Of a stretch of DNA of 64,000 nt, positions 34,740 to 46,200 are shown one piece after another; positions within the stretch are counted from its first letter, which is position 1; each line of letters begins with the position of its first letter. Both the position numbers and the translations under genes were made by a program. The stretch is taken from the NCBI RefSeq assembly GCF_000143415.4, contig NW_003314268.1:3485502-3549501 (forward strand), in the 5' to 3' direction. The notes beneath the pieces were generated by a model, which saw only the letters and a list, made by a program, of their open reading frames with translations, did not search any database and was not told the origin of the DNA. Source of the stretch: Selaginella moellendorffii. Its lineage: Eukaryota > Streptophyta > Lycopodiopsida > Selaginellales > Selaginellaceae.

Positions 34740-35717
34740 CTAAGACGTCGTTTTATTAACTTTGAAGTGAGATAGATAGATAGATAGATATATTGGGAAA
34801 CTTTAGTATGCACTATGATTATTTTGCTCTATAGAGAAAAAAACCCCACAAGCTTGAAAATCAAAATTTCATAATTATTAAATTGCAATTTCTATTTTAT
34901 AGATCTTAAAATAAAATGTTGAAAGAAAATTCTTAATTAATATAATATACATTTTACATTTTTGCACCCATATCAATATTATGACATACTTACTTATATT
35001 AAAAATGAATTTTTATATTTATAAATATATATTAAATATTAAATATTAACTAAATTATTTTTCAATATACTAAATATGTTGAAGGGACTTGTAATAAATA
35101 TTTATATATATATAAAATTCTTTAAAAAAATTTCACTATGTAATATTTTATAAAATTTAATATACTCACTGAAAAGAAAGTTTACTTTCAAAACAATAAA
35201 ATTTAAATTGTAAATAAAACACTTATATTACACATTTTACAATAAAAATATGGTTGATTTAATGATTTCAAATTCATTGAATTATATTTTTATGATCAAT
35301 AAAAAACATTAGAAATATAAAAAGTGGTGATGATAACCCTATACATAAGAAATTTAAATTTCTAAAAATAAATATTAAAATATAAATATTTATTTTTTAT
35401 ATATTAAACTTAGATTTGGATGCACATTCATTAAAAATAATTACTTTGATTTGGTACTCTAATTTTGGATGCCAAATAAATTCATGACATTTGGGTTAAA
35501 ATAATTTTGTTTTAATAACTTTTTTTATTTATGTTGACAATTGCAATAACTGGCTCTGATCTTTCGCAAATTTAATTAAATGTCAAAGAAGTACCATTTG
35601 TATTATTTATTTGCAAGCCTAACTTTCATAATAATTCTATAGTGGTTAAAGTTTATCATACTTTATTTTATTATGTATAAATAGTTTATTTAAAATTTTA
35701 TATTAATCAACTTATAC
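34740..35717. other. AT-rich gene-free stretch
   Basis: Sharp change in composition after about 34780 to very AT-rich DNA with runs such as gatagatagatagata (34772-34787) and many atatat tracts. No frame over 60 codons has any recognisable motif. It flanks the Ty3/gypsy element and is probably old transposon-derived sequence. Confidence 0.6.
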
Positions 35718-35893
35718 TGTGAGTGCTTGGAATATGAAAAGGGATTACAGAAAATGTGCATATCAATTAGCCCAAAAACCCTAGCTTATATACAGGAGCA
35801 AGTGGTCCAGATTGAAACCAATCTGATGGTTACTAAAACCCCACTATGCTAATATTAATATACAGCATCATAGCTGTATATTTGACCCTCACA
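35718..35893 (-). repeat. 3' LTR of the Ty3/gypsy element (left end)
   Basis: 176 bp, tgtgagtgcttgg ... gaccctcaca. It pairs with the repeat at 42079-42230 but contains an extra segment (agcttatatacaggagcaag) absent from the other copy. Confidence 0.85.
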
Positions 35894-36099
35894 TCATCCC
35901 CTACTCTCGGAATAATGGAAGACCATCAGGGTTTTCTTGTAGATGGGCCAGGATCTGGAGGAATGTTAGGAGGAGGCATCGGCGGATCTGTAGGTGGTAT
36001 TAACTGCTCCTAATCCTTTTATATGAAGCGTTTCAACCACTACACATGCACAATCTCTGGAAGATTGGCCTGCTGGACGTTATGTCAAACCTCATAAAC

Positions 36100-37032
36100 T
36101 TATGGTCGAATTTGCCACAACACCCAATACGGTCCTTTCCATTGTGCAAGGAGCCCCTTAGATAAACCACGTACCGTAAGATGGGGAAAACGGACTAACA
36201 CTAAATCATCCACTTTGTACTCCGCAGGTGGACGATGATGGGAGTTGTACCGCCGTTGTTGTCCCACTTGTACACGGCCTAAGTGTTCGGCAGACTCTGC
36301 TCGGACAAGTGGAAGGATGCTTGTCAAATACTGATCCCACGATCTAGCATCGGCAGCTCGTGGCGATCGCGAAGGTAAACCCAGCTCCGTTAGTAATATT
36401 GGATCATGACTATATAGGAGTTTATATGATGAAGCACCAACAGAACTCTGCACCCCTATGACATATGCATACCGAAGAGATGGCAAATAACCATCCCAAT
36501 CTAAATGCTGAAAGTTCACATACTTCGCAATCATCCCCTTGAATGTCCAAACAAGCCGTTCCACCAAACCCTCTGATTGTGGATGATAAACACTCGTGAA
36601 AGTGTGGCGTATCCCCAACCGAGAAATCAAAACATGAAATGCCTCAACCATAAATGCGGGACCATTATCCGAAAGAATCTGCTCTGGATAAGAATGCTGG
36701 AACACCACACGATTGAGGAGGAAGTATCCAACAGCAGTTGCAGAGGCGCTAGCAAGAGCACCAACTTCCACCCAATGAGTCCAGTAGTCAGAAGCAACAA
36801 TAACATACTCATTGCCAACAGTCGACCGTGGAAAAGGTCCCATAAGATCAAACGCCACCAACTCAAACGGACGGGAAATTGAAATTGACTCTAACCGTCC
36901 TTCCGCAGCCCGAGGGAGAGTATTATGAGCTTGGCACCAAACACAATTATGCACATACCGGATAATATCACGTCGCATCTCCGGCCAATAGAAAGACCTG
37001 CACAGCTTCTCAGTTACACGATGATGTCCCAT
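36100..37032 (-). pseudogene. Ty3/gypsy integrase region
   Basis: 310 codons open. H2C2 zinc-binding start (GHHRVTEKL, YVHNCVWCQAHN), then the catalytic core with FDLMGPFPRSTVGNEY, LSDNGPAFMVEAFH and YHPQSEGLVERLVWTFK, giving the D-D-E residues. The C-terminal end is YKVDDLVLVRFPH and LLAQWKGPYWVLWQI. No chromodomain is seen. This is the best-preserved part of the element, but it is read without an intact upstream pol. Confidence 0.88.
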
Positions 37033-37254
37033 ATGCCCACCTAGAATAGGAGAATCATGGTAGGCATGGAGAAACTACGGAATAAAGATAGAAGGCACTA
37101 CCAGTCCTAAATGATCATCAGGATCCATCCCCACAAAATAAAGAAGGTCGTCTTCAAGGCGATATTGAGAATGTAAATGCCGGAAAGGCAAGTCATCAGC
37201 AAGTGATGCAGGATTCTTAAACCCATCTCGAAGCCTTTGAATCCACGGCTCAAT

Positions 37255-37860
37255 CTATTGAGCCTCATGAACCTCATCAAGAGAAGGTAGATCTTGCTCT
37301 GCGCCTTGTGAACACTGAACATCAAGTATAGCAACCACTGATGGTATAGAATCCTCGTCTAGAAAATCCACAAAGGCTGGAACAACAGGCTCGTCAGAAA
37401 CATGAGAAGAGAATGGAGAAGGAAGAGGAGCTCGAGAAAGGGCATCAGCATCAGCCATAAAGCTCCCTAAGCGATGAACAACATCAAAATTATATATCTG
37501 AAGCTTTAAAGCCTATCGAGCAGTACGACCAACTAGGTTCTTCCGCTTCAATAATGAAGTAACAGCAGCATGATCACCTTCAAGTAATGTCTGAAAACCG
37601 TGTAGATATGCATGAAGTTTGTCAAAACCCCAGACTGTTGCTAAACACTCCTTCTCTGTCATGGAGTAGTTCATTTTTACTGGTTGTAATGTACGGTTTA
37701 TATACACAATGGGATGGCACTAACCAGGCACACTCAAGCTCTCTTGCATTAACACACCTCCAAGACCAATGTCAGAAGCATCCACGTGCAAAATAAAAGG
37801 TCGAGTGTAGTCAGGATATGCCAAAACTGAAGGAGTCATCAATAGCTCTTTGAGATCCAC
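37255..37860 (-). pseudogene. Ty3/gypsy RNase H region, interrupted
   Basis: Blocks FILHVDASDIGLGGVLMQ, NYSMTEKECLATVWGFDKL, YLHGFQTLLEGDHAAVTSLL and the end signature MADADALSRAPL. Stops separate the blocks. Confidence 0.8.
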
Positions 37861-37869
37861 GAATGCCTG

Positions 37870-38740
37870 CTCACAATCCGGAGACCAGATGAAAGATGAC
37901 GTTGATGACCTCAGCAACGCTCGCAATGGTGTAGTGCGATTAGAAATATGATCCACAAAACGACCAAGATATTGCACCTTGCCCAAGAAGCACTGCATAT
38001 CATTCACGCACTTTAGAGTAGGGAACTTTAGAACAACCACAAGTTTGTCAGGATCAACTTGCAAACCCTTACGAGAAATACGGTACCCAAGATAAGTTGT
38101 GTCCTTGGGCCCAAACACGCACTTCTACCGCTTCAGCTTTAAACCAACATCACGTAGCCGATCCAACACTTTACAAACATCATGAATGTGCTCCTCCCAC
38201 GTCCCTTCCGAGTGGATCAAAACATCATCAATAAAGTCAACAGTCACCTTTGGCATATCGCAAAAAACCTCGTCCACCATCCGCTGGAAAGTTGCTAGAG
38301 CATTGTTCAAACCAAACGGCATCACCAAGAACTCGTACAAACCAAATGGTGTACGAAAAGCAGTCATAGGAATATCTTCTTCGGCCATCGGTACTTGCTA
38401 GTACCCAAAAGCAAGATCGAGCTTGGTGAACCAACGACTTTGTTCTAGACGATCCAAGAGATCAGCAATATGAGGAAGAGAGTACACATCTGGGATCGTC
38501 ACTTCGTTTAATGGACGATAGTCGATGCAGAAATGAATATTCCCATTAGGCTTCGTCATAAGATAAGGTTCACATCCATGACTTCCGAATAACACCCTTC
38601 TCCAACATCTCCTTAACATTTGCACATAAAATCTTGATTTCCTTGGGTGACCGACGACGAACGGGAACTTTGATTGGACGAGCATCCCTAGTTGGAATTG
38701 GATGACGTGTGGCAATCTTGGCCCCAAACGATGAAAGATG
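37870..38740 (-). pseudogene. Reverse-transcriptase segment, second (3') copy
   Basis: Contains NGNIHFCIDYRPLNEVTIPD, FRTPFGLYEFLVMPFGL, the FIDDVLIHSEG active-site block, YLGYRISRKGLQVDPDKL and SSTSSFIWSPDCEQAF. The same blocks recur in the adjacent copy (38741-40290). Relative to that copy it lacks 14 bp near 38575 and has stops. Confidence 0.85.
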
Positions 38741-39298
38741 CTCACAATCCGGAGACCAGATGAAAGATGACGTTGATGACCTCAGCAACACTCGCAATGG
38801 TGCAGTGTGATTAGAAATATGATCCACAAAACAACCAAGATATTGCACCTTGCCCAAGAAGCATTGCATATCATTCACGCACTTCAGAGTAGAGAACTTT
38901 GGAACAGCCATAAGTTTGTCAAGATCAACTTGCAAACCCTCACGAGAAATACGGTACCCAAGATAAGTTGTATCCTTGGACCCAAATACACACTTCGACC
39001 ACTTCAGCTTTAAACCAACGTTGTGTAGCCGATCCAACACTTTACAAACATCATGAACGTGCTCCTCCTATATCCCCTCCGAGTGGATCAAGATATCATC
39101 AATGAAGTCAGTAGTCACCTCCAGCATATCGCAAAGAACCTCGTCCATCATCCACTGGAAAGTTGCTAGAGCATTGTTCAAACCAAATGGCATCACCAAG
39201 AACTCGTACAAACCAAATGGTGTATGAAAAGCAGTCTTAGGAATATCTTCTTCGGCCATCGGTACTTGCCAGTACCCAAAAGCAAGATCCAGCTCGGT

Positions 39299-39460
39299 TG
39301 TAGCGCACCTTATCTCTCTCCCCTTAAGCCAACTGGAAAAGGGGCAATTGCTTGATGAGAGAGCCCTTAGTGGCTATTTTATCCCCATTTATCCCCCAAG
39401 GTTCCAAGGATCCACGGTGACAGTATATCCAAATCTCATCCCATGATCGCATGCGCTACA
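39299..39460 (-). repeat. TRIM LTR (left, 3' LTR in element orientation)
   Basis: 162 bp; near-identical to 39811-39972, with cttaagcc here versus cttaaacc there. Confidence 0.93.
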
Positions 39461-39810
39461 CTCACCCCCCCTTCAGAGATGTCAATGTCCTCATTGACTA
39501 TTGACTAACAACCCCTACTGAGCCAAGGGGAACCAGCACCTCCATTTCCACACTCAATCTACCAATCCTTCCATTGTGTAGACCAGCTATTCCATGTGAG
39601 GCAACTAGTCATCCACCCGTACCGCAGTCCCACGGTGGATACCTTCGTCCGTGGATACTCCACACAAGAGGAAGGACGTATGCATGGATGCCCAATACGT
39701 ACGATTTCAAATTTAGGGGTAGGAATATACCTTGCTCAAGGGTATATTATATTTTTAAGTAGCCACTAATCAATGGGAATTGAACCCGTGCCATTTCCTC
39801 TGATACCAAC

Positions 39811-39972
39811 TGTAGCGCACCTTATCTCTCTCCCCTTAAACCAACTGGAAAAGGGGCAATTGCTTGATGAGAGAGCCCTTAGTGGCTATTTTATCCCCAT
39901 TTATCCCCCAAGGTTCCAAGGATCCACGGTGACAGTATATCCAAATCTCATCCCATGATCGCATGCGCTACA
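39811..39972 (-). repeat. TRIM LTR (right, 5' LTR in element orientation)
   Basis: 162 bp; adjacent to the tRNA-iMet primer-binding site at about 39798-39809 on the minus strand. Confidence 0.93.
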
Positions 39973-40342
39973 TCGGTGAACCAACGACTTCGCCCTAGAC
40001 GATCCAAGAGATTAGCAATGTGAGGAAGAGGGTACATATCTGGAATCGTCACTTCGTTTAACGGACGATAGTCGATGCAAAAATAAATACTCCCATCAGG
40101 CTTCGTCACAAGATGAGGTTCACATGCCCAAGGACTCCGCGACTTCCGAATAACACCCTTCTCCAACATCTCATTTACGTTTGCATGCAAAATCTTGATC
40201 TCCTTGGGTGACCGATGACGAACAGGAACCTTGATTAGACGAGCATCCCCGGTTGGAATCGGATGACATGTGGCAATCTTGGCCCTAGATGATAGGTCAA
40301 ATTCAAAGAGATTAGAATATTCCTTCATGAGCCGGTCAACCG

Positions 40343-40903
40343 CTACAACACAAAGATTGTTGGAGGGATCGGAAAAGAGAAGATCAAAACAAAATGGAAA
40401 CATAAGAGGAAATAGTGGAGAAACAAAAGTAATGGAAGTAGAGGTAGAAGTAGAGGGATTGAAGTAAGAGGAATGAATGAAACATAAGGAAGTATGAGAC
40501 AAAGGGGAGAAGCCTCAAAATCACACTTGGCATGATTGCGTTGCAACCAATCTATACCAAGAATGAGGTCAAAAGCTTGACTCGGCACCACCTGCAATGA
40601 CTGCAACTCAAGCTCGAGATCCCCCATACACACAACCAAGTTTGCCTTATCCCATGCACATGCATGTGTACGGCTGTTGCCATAAAGAATGAAAACTGGT
40701 TCCACCGCACGATGCAAGTATAGACGGCAACATGTGGCAACAGGTCGAGCAATAGAAGATAAACTCGAACCTGTATCAATCAACACGGAGAGAATAATAG
40801 GAGACCTCTTGTTATAAAAACGAGCTTGCAAAGTAAACACTGGATGAATTAGTGCCGAGTGAACCCCTTGATGATACTCCTGAAAGAAAGATGGAGGGGT
40901 CAT
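40343..40903 (-). pseudogene. Ty3/gypsy aspartic protease region
   Basis: Open frame with VFTLQARFYNKRSPIILSVL followed by IDTGSSLSSIARP, the retropepsin D-T-G active-site block with a hydrophobic lead. Then FDLILGIDWLQRNHAKCDFE, the typical gypsy protease-to-RT linker. Confidence 0.85.
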
Positions 40904-41318
40904 TGACTTATTCGCACAAGGTCCCTCCGTTACTTGCGCGACTTCTCATTTCCTGGATGCATCTCGATGTCAGCAACACCAATGGGACGTTGCTGATGCC
41001 AAGGTCTCCACCCAAGAAATGGAGGTTGCTAATCTGGAAAACGCCGACAACGCCGATAAGTATGATCAACTTCCTCACATGCCAACAGCAAACATCACGG
41101 CCACGACCACGTCCTCGCCCTTATCCTTGGACTCGAGCAGCAGCAGCATCAACCTCCATTGGAATAGGACCATCACCTATAGGAAGAGGAACTGAAGGAC
41201 GTGCAACGAGAAGTGGAAGAGGCGACGCCTCATAATGTTGTGCCAAGCGAAGAGCATCGTCAAGGGTGGCAAGAGCAAGTGCATGCACAAGTTCGACAAG
41301 ATCTTGACGAAGTGCTGG

Positions 41319-41645
41319 TCACAACATTCCTAGCTTGATCCGCTCTGACATATTTGGCTCCGCACGAAGCAAAAGACTTCGGAAACAAACGCCAAATTGC
41401 ATCACCGACTCAGATGGCCCTTGGTGAAGACGATGCAATTGTTGGAAAGCATCATCACAGTCATCGGCATGTCCGAAGGTGCGTTTGAAGACATCCGGAA
41501 GAACACTCCAATCCCCGCGAGTGGCTGCTCCTAAACCATTGTACCACTGCAACGCCGTCTCTTGGAGACACGTGGGAAACTCACGCAAACGTCTAGCATC
41601 ATCCCAAGAATGATATGTGGCAATCACCGTGAGTGATCGAACCAA
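41319..41645 (-). pseudogene. Ty3/gypsy gag fragment
   Basis: FPTCLQETALQWYNGLGAAT, WSVLPDVFKRTFGHADD and FQQLHRLHQGPSESVMQFG are the retrotransposon gag signature (A-x-W-Y, F-x-x-x-F). The surrounding gag sequence up to about 41850 is open only in pieces. Confidence 0.8.
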
Positions 41646-42078
41646 TGGTACACATCATCCCCAAGATTCCCGCAAAAGAACTCCAGCCGAACACGAGGAT
41701 TTGCACCAAGAGCAGGAGGAGTTGTACCATGTGCTGTGAACGCCACCATCAACTGAGTTTGGTTGTTCAATTGCAAACGCATAGTATCAAGCAATTGTAC
41801 CAACTATTACTCCAGAGTCAAAGGAGGAGATTGCTGATCTGCCATGGAAACGAATAAAAAAGAAAGAGCAAAAGAAGAGAAATGACAAAAAGCTAGAAGG
41901 AAATGGTAGATCTAGACAATGCAAAAAGCTAAATCTAAACCAAAATCCTGAAAGAAAAGAACAAAAGAAAGGAAATGGAAAAAGCTAGATCTAGACAATG
42001 TAAAAGCTAGATTTAAACCAAAATCCCAAATCCAAGCACTCCTCAGGGATAATCAAAGATGCCCTTCACCTCCACCAA

Positions 42079-42230
42079 TGTGAGTGTTTGGAATATGAAA
42101 AGGGAATATAGAAAATATGCATATCAATTAGCCCAAAAACCCTCCGGATTGAAACCAATCTGACAACTACCAAAACCCCACTACGTTAATATTAGTATAT
42201 GGCATTGTAGCTATACACTTGGCCCTCACA
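42079..42230 (-). repeat. 5' LTR of the Ty3/gypsy element (right end)
   Basis: 152 bp, tgtgagtgtttgg ... ggccctcaca, matching 35718-35893 with substitutions and a deletion of about 20 bp. Confidence 0.85.
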
Positions 42231-42853
42231 ATACTAAAATAATAAACAATTAAACATTTCTAAGAGCTTAAATTTTTTATAAACTATTGATAAAAAATCA
42301 TACAAAAAACAACTGACTTTCTAACTTAAAATTTTTAAAGAAAAAGTAAAACAATTTGTCTTGAACTTTGGTAATAAGTATAACCAATTACTGAAAATAG
42401 TAAACATATTGATATAAGTTAATATTTATAAATTAAATAAAAGGTACAAAATCTACAACATAAAAAATTAATCAAGTTTTAAAAAAGAAATGCTTATTAA
42501 AAATGAAGCATCTTTTTTATTTAATGTTGGTCAAAAAATATAAGAGGAAAAGGCTCTGGTGGAAGGAAGACAGGATCTCTCCATGCTTTAAAAGAGACAA
42601 CTAAGGAAGCTATGACCGCGTCCTACATTGGATGGATGGAAAAAGATACCTCGACCGATCGATTCGCGGCAGCAGCAGTGGCGGCAGGAACAGAGCGCTC
42701 GCCCGCGGTGGCGCATTTTCGCGCCGATTTTGGACAGAAGGATAAGAATTTCTTCCCGGAAGGGCCGAATGCATGATACCACGCAAATTCTATGCCCGGG
42801 GAAAGAAATACTAAGAAACGAGCATAGCTTCTTCGAGGCCTCACTTCACTCAA
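42231..42853. other. AT-rich flank then GT34 promoter region
   Basis: To about 42540 it is AT-rich and featureless. From about 42600 composition returns to that of genes and forms the 5' flank of the GT34 gene. Short frames here show no motifs. Confidence 0.5.
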
Positions 42854-44027
42854 ATGGCGAATTCACCACCGGCGCTGCTCGCTGGATTGCTCCTCGTCGC
42901 AGCCTGTTTCCTCATCGTCGTGCTCCTCCTCACAACCTTGCAGGACACCACGATCGATCACCCGTCTCGATCTCTATCAAAATCGTCCAAGCATGACGCA
43001 GCAGCAGCAGACCGTCCAGCTCCCCTGATCATAGCCTCGGCACACTCCGACCTCTACTCGAGGATGCGGATGCTCAAGTCCCTCAAGCAAGCACCACCCG
43101 AGCCGCTCAAGTTCCTCCTGGTCACCGCCGATCAGCCGACTTCGTGCAAGACCAGGCAAGGCTCGCACCTCCTCATGATGTCGCTCAAGAACAAGGTAGA
43201 CTACTGCAACTTACACCAGTGCAAGGTGTGGTACAGCCTCGAGTCGTGGCAGCCGGGCTTCACTGGAACCTGGGCTCGCTATCCGCTGCTCCAGAGGCTC
43301 ATGCTCGTCAACTCCCACGTCGAGTGGTTCATGTGGATGGACTCGGACGCGCTCTTCACCGATATGTCGTTCGTGATCCCGCTGGAAACTTACGAGAGCT
43401 GGAACAAGGACATGATCATTCCTGGATACTGGGAAAAGGTACGCAGATTCAAACGCGAGCGAGAGCAGTGATCATCTGATCTTACAGGTTTATGGTGACG
43501 ATCCGGACTGGCTGGGCCTCAATGCCGGGATCTTCCTCATCAGAAACACCGAGTGGTCTCGCAACTTCCTGGACAAGTGGATGAGCTTCCGGCCGGATTC
43601 ACCGCAGCGCAGCCACCATCTCACGGAGATCTTGAACAGGGAGTTCAGGACGCGTCCGAGGAACTGGCCCGCGGACGATCAGAGCGCGCTGGCGTATCTC
43701 CTAAGACGAAACAAGACGGAGCACGAGAGGAGGACGTACTTGGAGGCCGGGTACGCTCTCCACGGCTTCTGGGAGGTGATCGTCGACGGCTTCGAGGAGA
43801 TGGCGGCCAGAGGCAACGTGGGCGATCGCCAAAAGTGGCCATTCGTCACGCACTTCTGCGGCTGCAAGCTCTGCACCGGGGAGTACGCGACATCGCAGTC
43901 GGCGCGGTGCGTGGAGAGCTTCAGGCGAGCGTATAACTTTGGCGATAACCAGGTGCTAGCTCTCGCTGGAATGGCGCATCCGGATTTGTCCAGCCTCGAG
44001 GTGGTGGAGTCGTCTGCTTTGTTGTAG
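42854..44027 (+). CDS. GT34-family glycosyltransferase (xyloglucan xylosyltransferase / galactomannan galactosyltransferase type)
   Basis: Golgi enzyme adding xylose or galactose side chains to hemicellulose backbones. Exons 42854-43438 and 43488-44027, with a 49-bp GT-AG intron in phase 0; 374 aa. Residues 7-27 (LLAGLLLVAACFLIVVLLLT) form a type II signal anchor. GT34 blocks: KNKVDYCNLHQCKVWYSLES, TWARYPLLQRLM, WFMWMDSDALFTDMSFVIPL (the D-x-D nucleotide-sugar motif), DPDWLGLNAGIFLIRNTEWS and NWPADDQSALAYLL. The C-terminal end has FVTHFCGCKLC and ESFRRAYNFGDNQVL. Substrate cannot be decided from sequence; the N-terminal stem is short. Confidence 0.88.
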
Positions 44028-44184
44028 TGTGTGATCAAATGAAGATGTTTTAGCAAACCAGCTACCTCAGGATCCTGCATGACACCCTCAATCCTCCAAG
44101 AGATAAAAAAAAAGCAGACTCACAGGTGGCCTCGCAATATCCAAGCACAGCCATCTCAAGCTCTTGAACCGCGCGAGCACACCT

Positions 44185-44282
44185 GCTAAGACAAAATCGA
44201 GCTGAGCACGAATCTAGAACGTACTTGTTACGCTCTTCACGGCTTCAAGCATCCCGATTTGTCCAGCCTCGAGGTGCTGAGC
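44185..44282 (+). pseudogene. Fragment copy of the GT34 gene 3' end
   Basis: aagacaaaatcgagctgagcacga ... gtacttgttacgctcttcacggcttc corresponds to about 43703-43771, and the following atcccgatttgtccagcctcgaggtg to about 43977-44005, with some 200 bp deleted between. Same strand, about 160 bp past the parent stop. Not translatable. Confidence 0.8.
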
Positions 44283-44530
44283 CTTTTGCTCATATAAGTA
44301 AAACTCTTCTCGAGAAAACTGCAGATAAAAAGAAAAAAACAAACATACAAATCAAGCACTGTTCTGTCATTCATTGGATTCCCACCAGCAGCACCACCAG
44401 CAGTGACCACCAGTGCCGCTACGCAAAGCTGCTGTACAGTAACTTCCCTCTCGCTTAACTGATCACGACCAAGTAATAACGCGACGTCTTTTATTGAGGA
44501 TGGCGCAATCCCCGTTTCCTAATCTCAAAC

Positions 44531-45890
44531 TCACACTCTTGCCTGCTGATAACATTGAGAAAACTTTGATGAGAATTGACAAGCGAGCTTAGAATGACAA
44601 CACGCACCTTTAATCCGCGAGGTGGAGTTCCTGGTCTAGTTAGATTGGGATGGCCAGTTGACATCTTAGGCTTCTTCTCCGCTGGCTTAAGTATCTGAAA
44701 CGAGCACATTAGTGTGTCGTCAACGCTCATCATAGCGCCTGAATTGTCGAACTCCCCACAATAGTTGGGTGCCGAAAATATCGTCACAAGTTGTCTGTTG
44801 GCGAAAAACTCGTATCCGTCTTCCACCACCTGTTATTGTTATTGCAGACATGGGGCTCAAAGCAACAATAAAGAAAGAACTCACGAGCATCATACCTGAT
44901 GAGCTCGACAAATGAGATCGAGGTCCTGTTTTTGAAGAAACTCCGCAACCGCGTTGCTACCAAATGTAAATGAGACACCTCGATCATTCTGACCCCAGCC
45001 ATCAACACCTTTGTCGGGGTCGGACCATAGAAGATCACACAAGAGACCGGAATCTGGTACGTCGGTGGGCCTGGGGATTCTCTTGATCTGATCCAAGGTC
45101 TTCATGTGGGGAGAGAGGCCACCGTGCATGCACAGGATTTTCTCGTCGATGAGAGCAGCCACCGGGAGGCAATTGAAGCAATCTGTAAAAATCTTCCATA
45201 GCTTAATGTTGAACCTGCGCTTGCATTCGTCATAAAAGCCATATATACGATTGATGGAGGCGCATTCGTGATTACCCCTGAGCAGGAAGAAGTTCTCCGG
45301 GTATTTGATCTTATAGGCCAGAAGCAGGCATATCGTCTCTAAGCTCTGCTTCCCACGATCAACATAGTCACCCAGGAACAAGTAGTTGGCCTCGGGAGGA
45401 AAGCCACCATACTCAAACAGTCTCAAGAGATCCGAGTACTGGCCGTGGATGTCACCTAGCACACGAAGAAAAATCTTCTCGTGAGAAACAAAAGAAATTT
45501 CAGACAAAGAGCAAGTGGCTATGCCATAGAACAAAGACACTAAACACGGGCAAAAGGAAACGATCGAATGAAAGTCCACCTCTCTGCTAGACGAGAAAAA
45601 AGAGAGATTTTCAGATCAAACAAACAAAGACAATAAACACGCAAAAGAAAACAAAACCTCAAAGTCCACTTCTCTGCTAGACTTGAGCGCAATGCTCATT
45701 CGCGGAGCTTACCACAGATTTTGATGGGCGCCTCGAGCTCCAGAAGATTGGGCTGCGACATGAAGATGTCCTTGGAGACTACACAAAGCTGCCGCACCTC
45801 CGATTCCAAGAGCTGGACCTGCTTCCCCGGGCGGCCACTGCGCACCTCGAGCAGCCGCCCGATCAAATCGTCGAGCACTGCCGGATCCAT
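44531..45890 (-). CDS. Serine/threonine protein phosphatase PP1 catalytic subunit
   Basis: Metal-dependent Ser/Thr phosphatase. ATG 45890 ([19 protein letters not shown]) with introns of about 60-135 bp. Catalytic signatures: [98 protein letters not shown] and [19 protein letters not shown]. These include the metal-binding D, H, D, N and H residues and the PP1-type loop before the C-terminus. The last intron (62 bp, gtgcgt...atcag) leads to a short terminal exon and stop at 44531. Without that splice the frame would run to 44491. Family length (about 310-320 aa) fits the spliced form. Confidence 0.92.
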
Positions 45891-46200
45891 CGCTCGAAAA
45901 TTAGGGCTCCACCATCACGTTGCCCTACAAAAACCCCAAACGGAAATAAATAAAATAAGCGGTACATTTTGTCAGGAAAAAGTATATTCCGTTAGATATT
46001 TTTGAAGATAGCTTAGGCTCGTGTCATTTATACTAGTCACTATAATCATTGCTAATTGATTAGAATAATGGGATGCAAACGCTTTACTTTTGACCATATA
46101 GTTTATTTTCCAAAGCCCAAGTTTGGTAAAGGGAAAAGATTTCATAAAAATACATGTAAATATATTGCTATGGAATAGTCTTGGAATATTTCCATGATTC
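45891..46200. other. PP1 5' flank, no gene
   Basis: Promoter-side sequence of the PP1 gene; composition becomes AT-rich past about 45940. Confidence 0.4.

Larger units (their letters stand above)
39299..39972 (-). mobile_element. TRIM (terminal-repeat retrotransposon in miniature), complete, nested
   Basis: 674 bp, bounded by two 162-bp LTRs (39299-39460 and 39811-39972) that differ at about one base. Each LTR starts tgtagcgc and ends gcgctaca. Reading the minus strand, a primer-binding site TGGTATCAGAG (complement of initiator tRNA-Met 3' end) lies 2 bp inside the 5' LTR. A polypurine tract (gaagggggggtgag) abuts the 3' LTR. The 350-bp interior has no coding capacity. The insertion duplicated TCGGT (39294-39298 and 39973-39977). 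Joining the flanks across the insert recreates the sequence of the other RT copy. Confidence 0.95.
38741..40290 (-). pseudogene. Reverse-transcriptase segment, first (5') copy, split by a TRIM
   Basis: Same blocks as 37870-38740 (CIDYRPLNEVTIPDMYPLPH, FHTPFGLYEFLVMPFGL, FIDDILIHSEG, YLGYRISREGLQVDLDKL). It is interrupted at 39299-39972 by an inserted TRIM element; without the insert and its 5-bp duplication the copy is about 871-882 bp, the same unit length. Confidence 0.87.
35718..42230 (-). mobile_element. Ty3/gypsy LTR retrotransposon, defective, with very short LTRs
   Basis: Coding order on the minus strand is gag, protease, reverse transcriptase, RNase H, integrase, the Ty3/gypsy order. 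Similar direct repeats lie at each end (35718-35893 and 42079-42230), both starting tgtgag and ending ctcaca, flanked by atac on both sides (a 4-5 bp target duplication). A purine-rich tract (gagagtagggga on the minus strand) precedes the 3' LTR. The 5' internal start reads ttggtggaggtg, a plausible but unassigned primer-binding site. Stop codons and frameshifts in pol, a tandem duplication of the RT segment and an inserted TRIM show it cannot be autonomous now. LTR copies differ at many positions, so it is not a very recent insertion. Confidence 0.88.
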
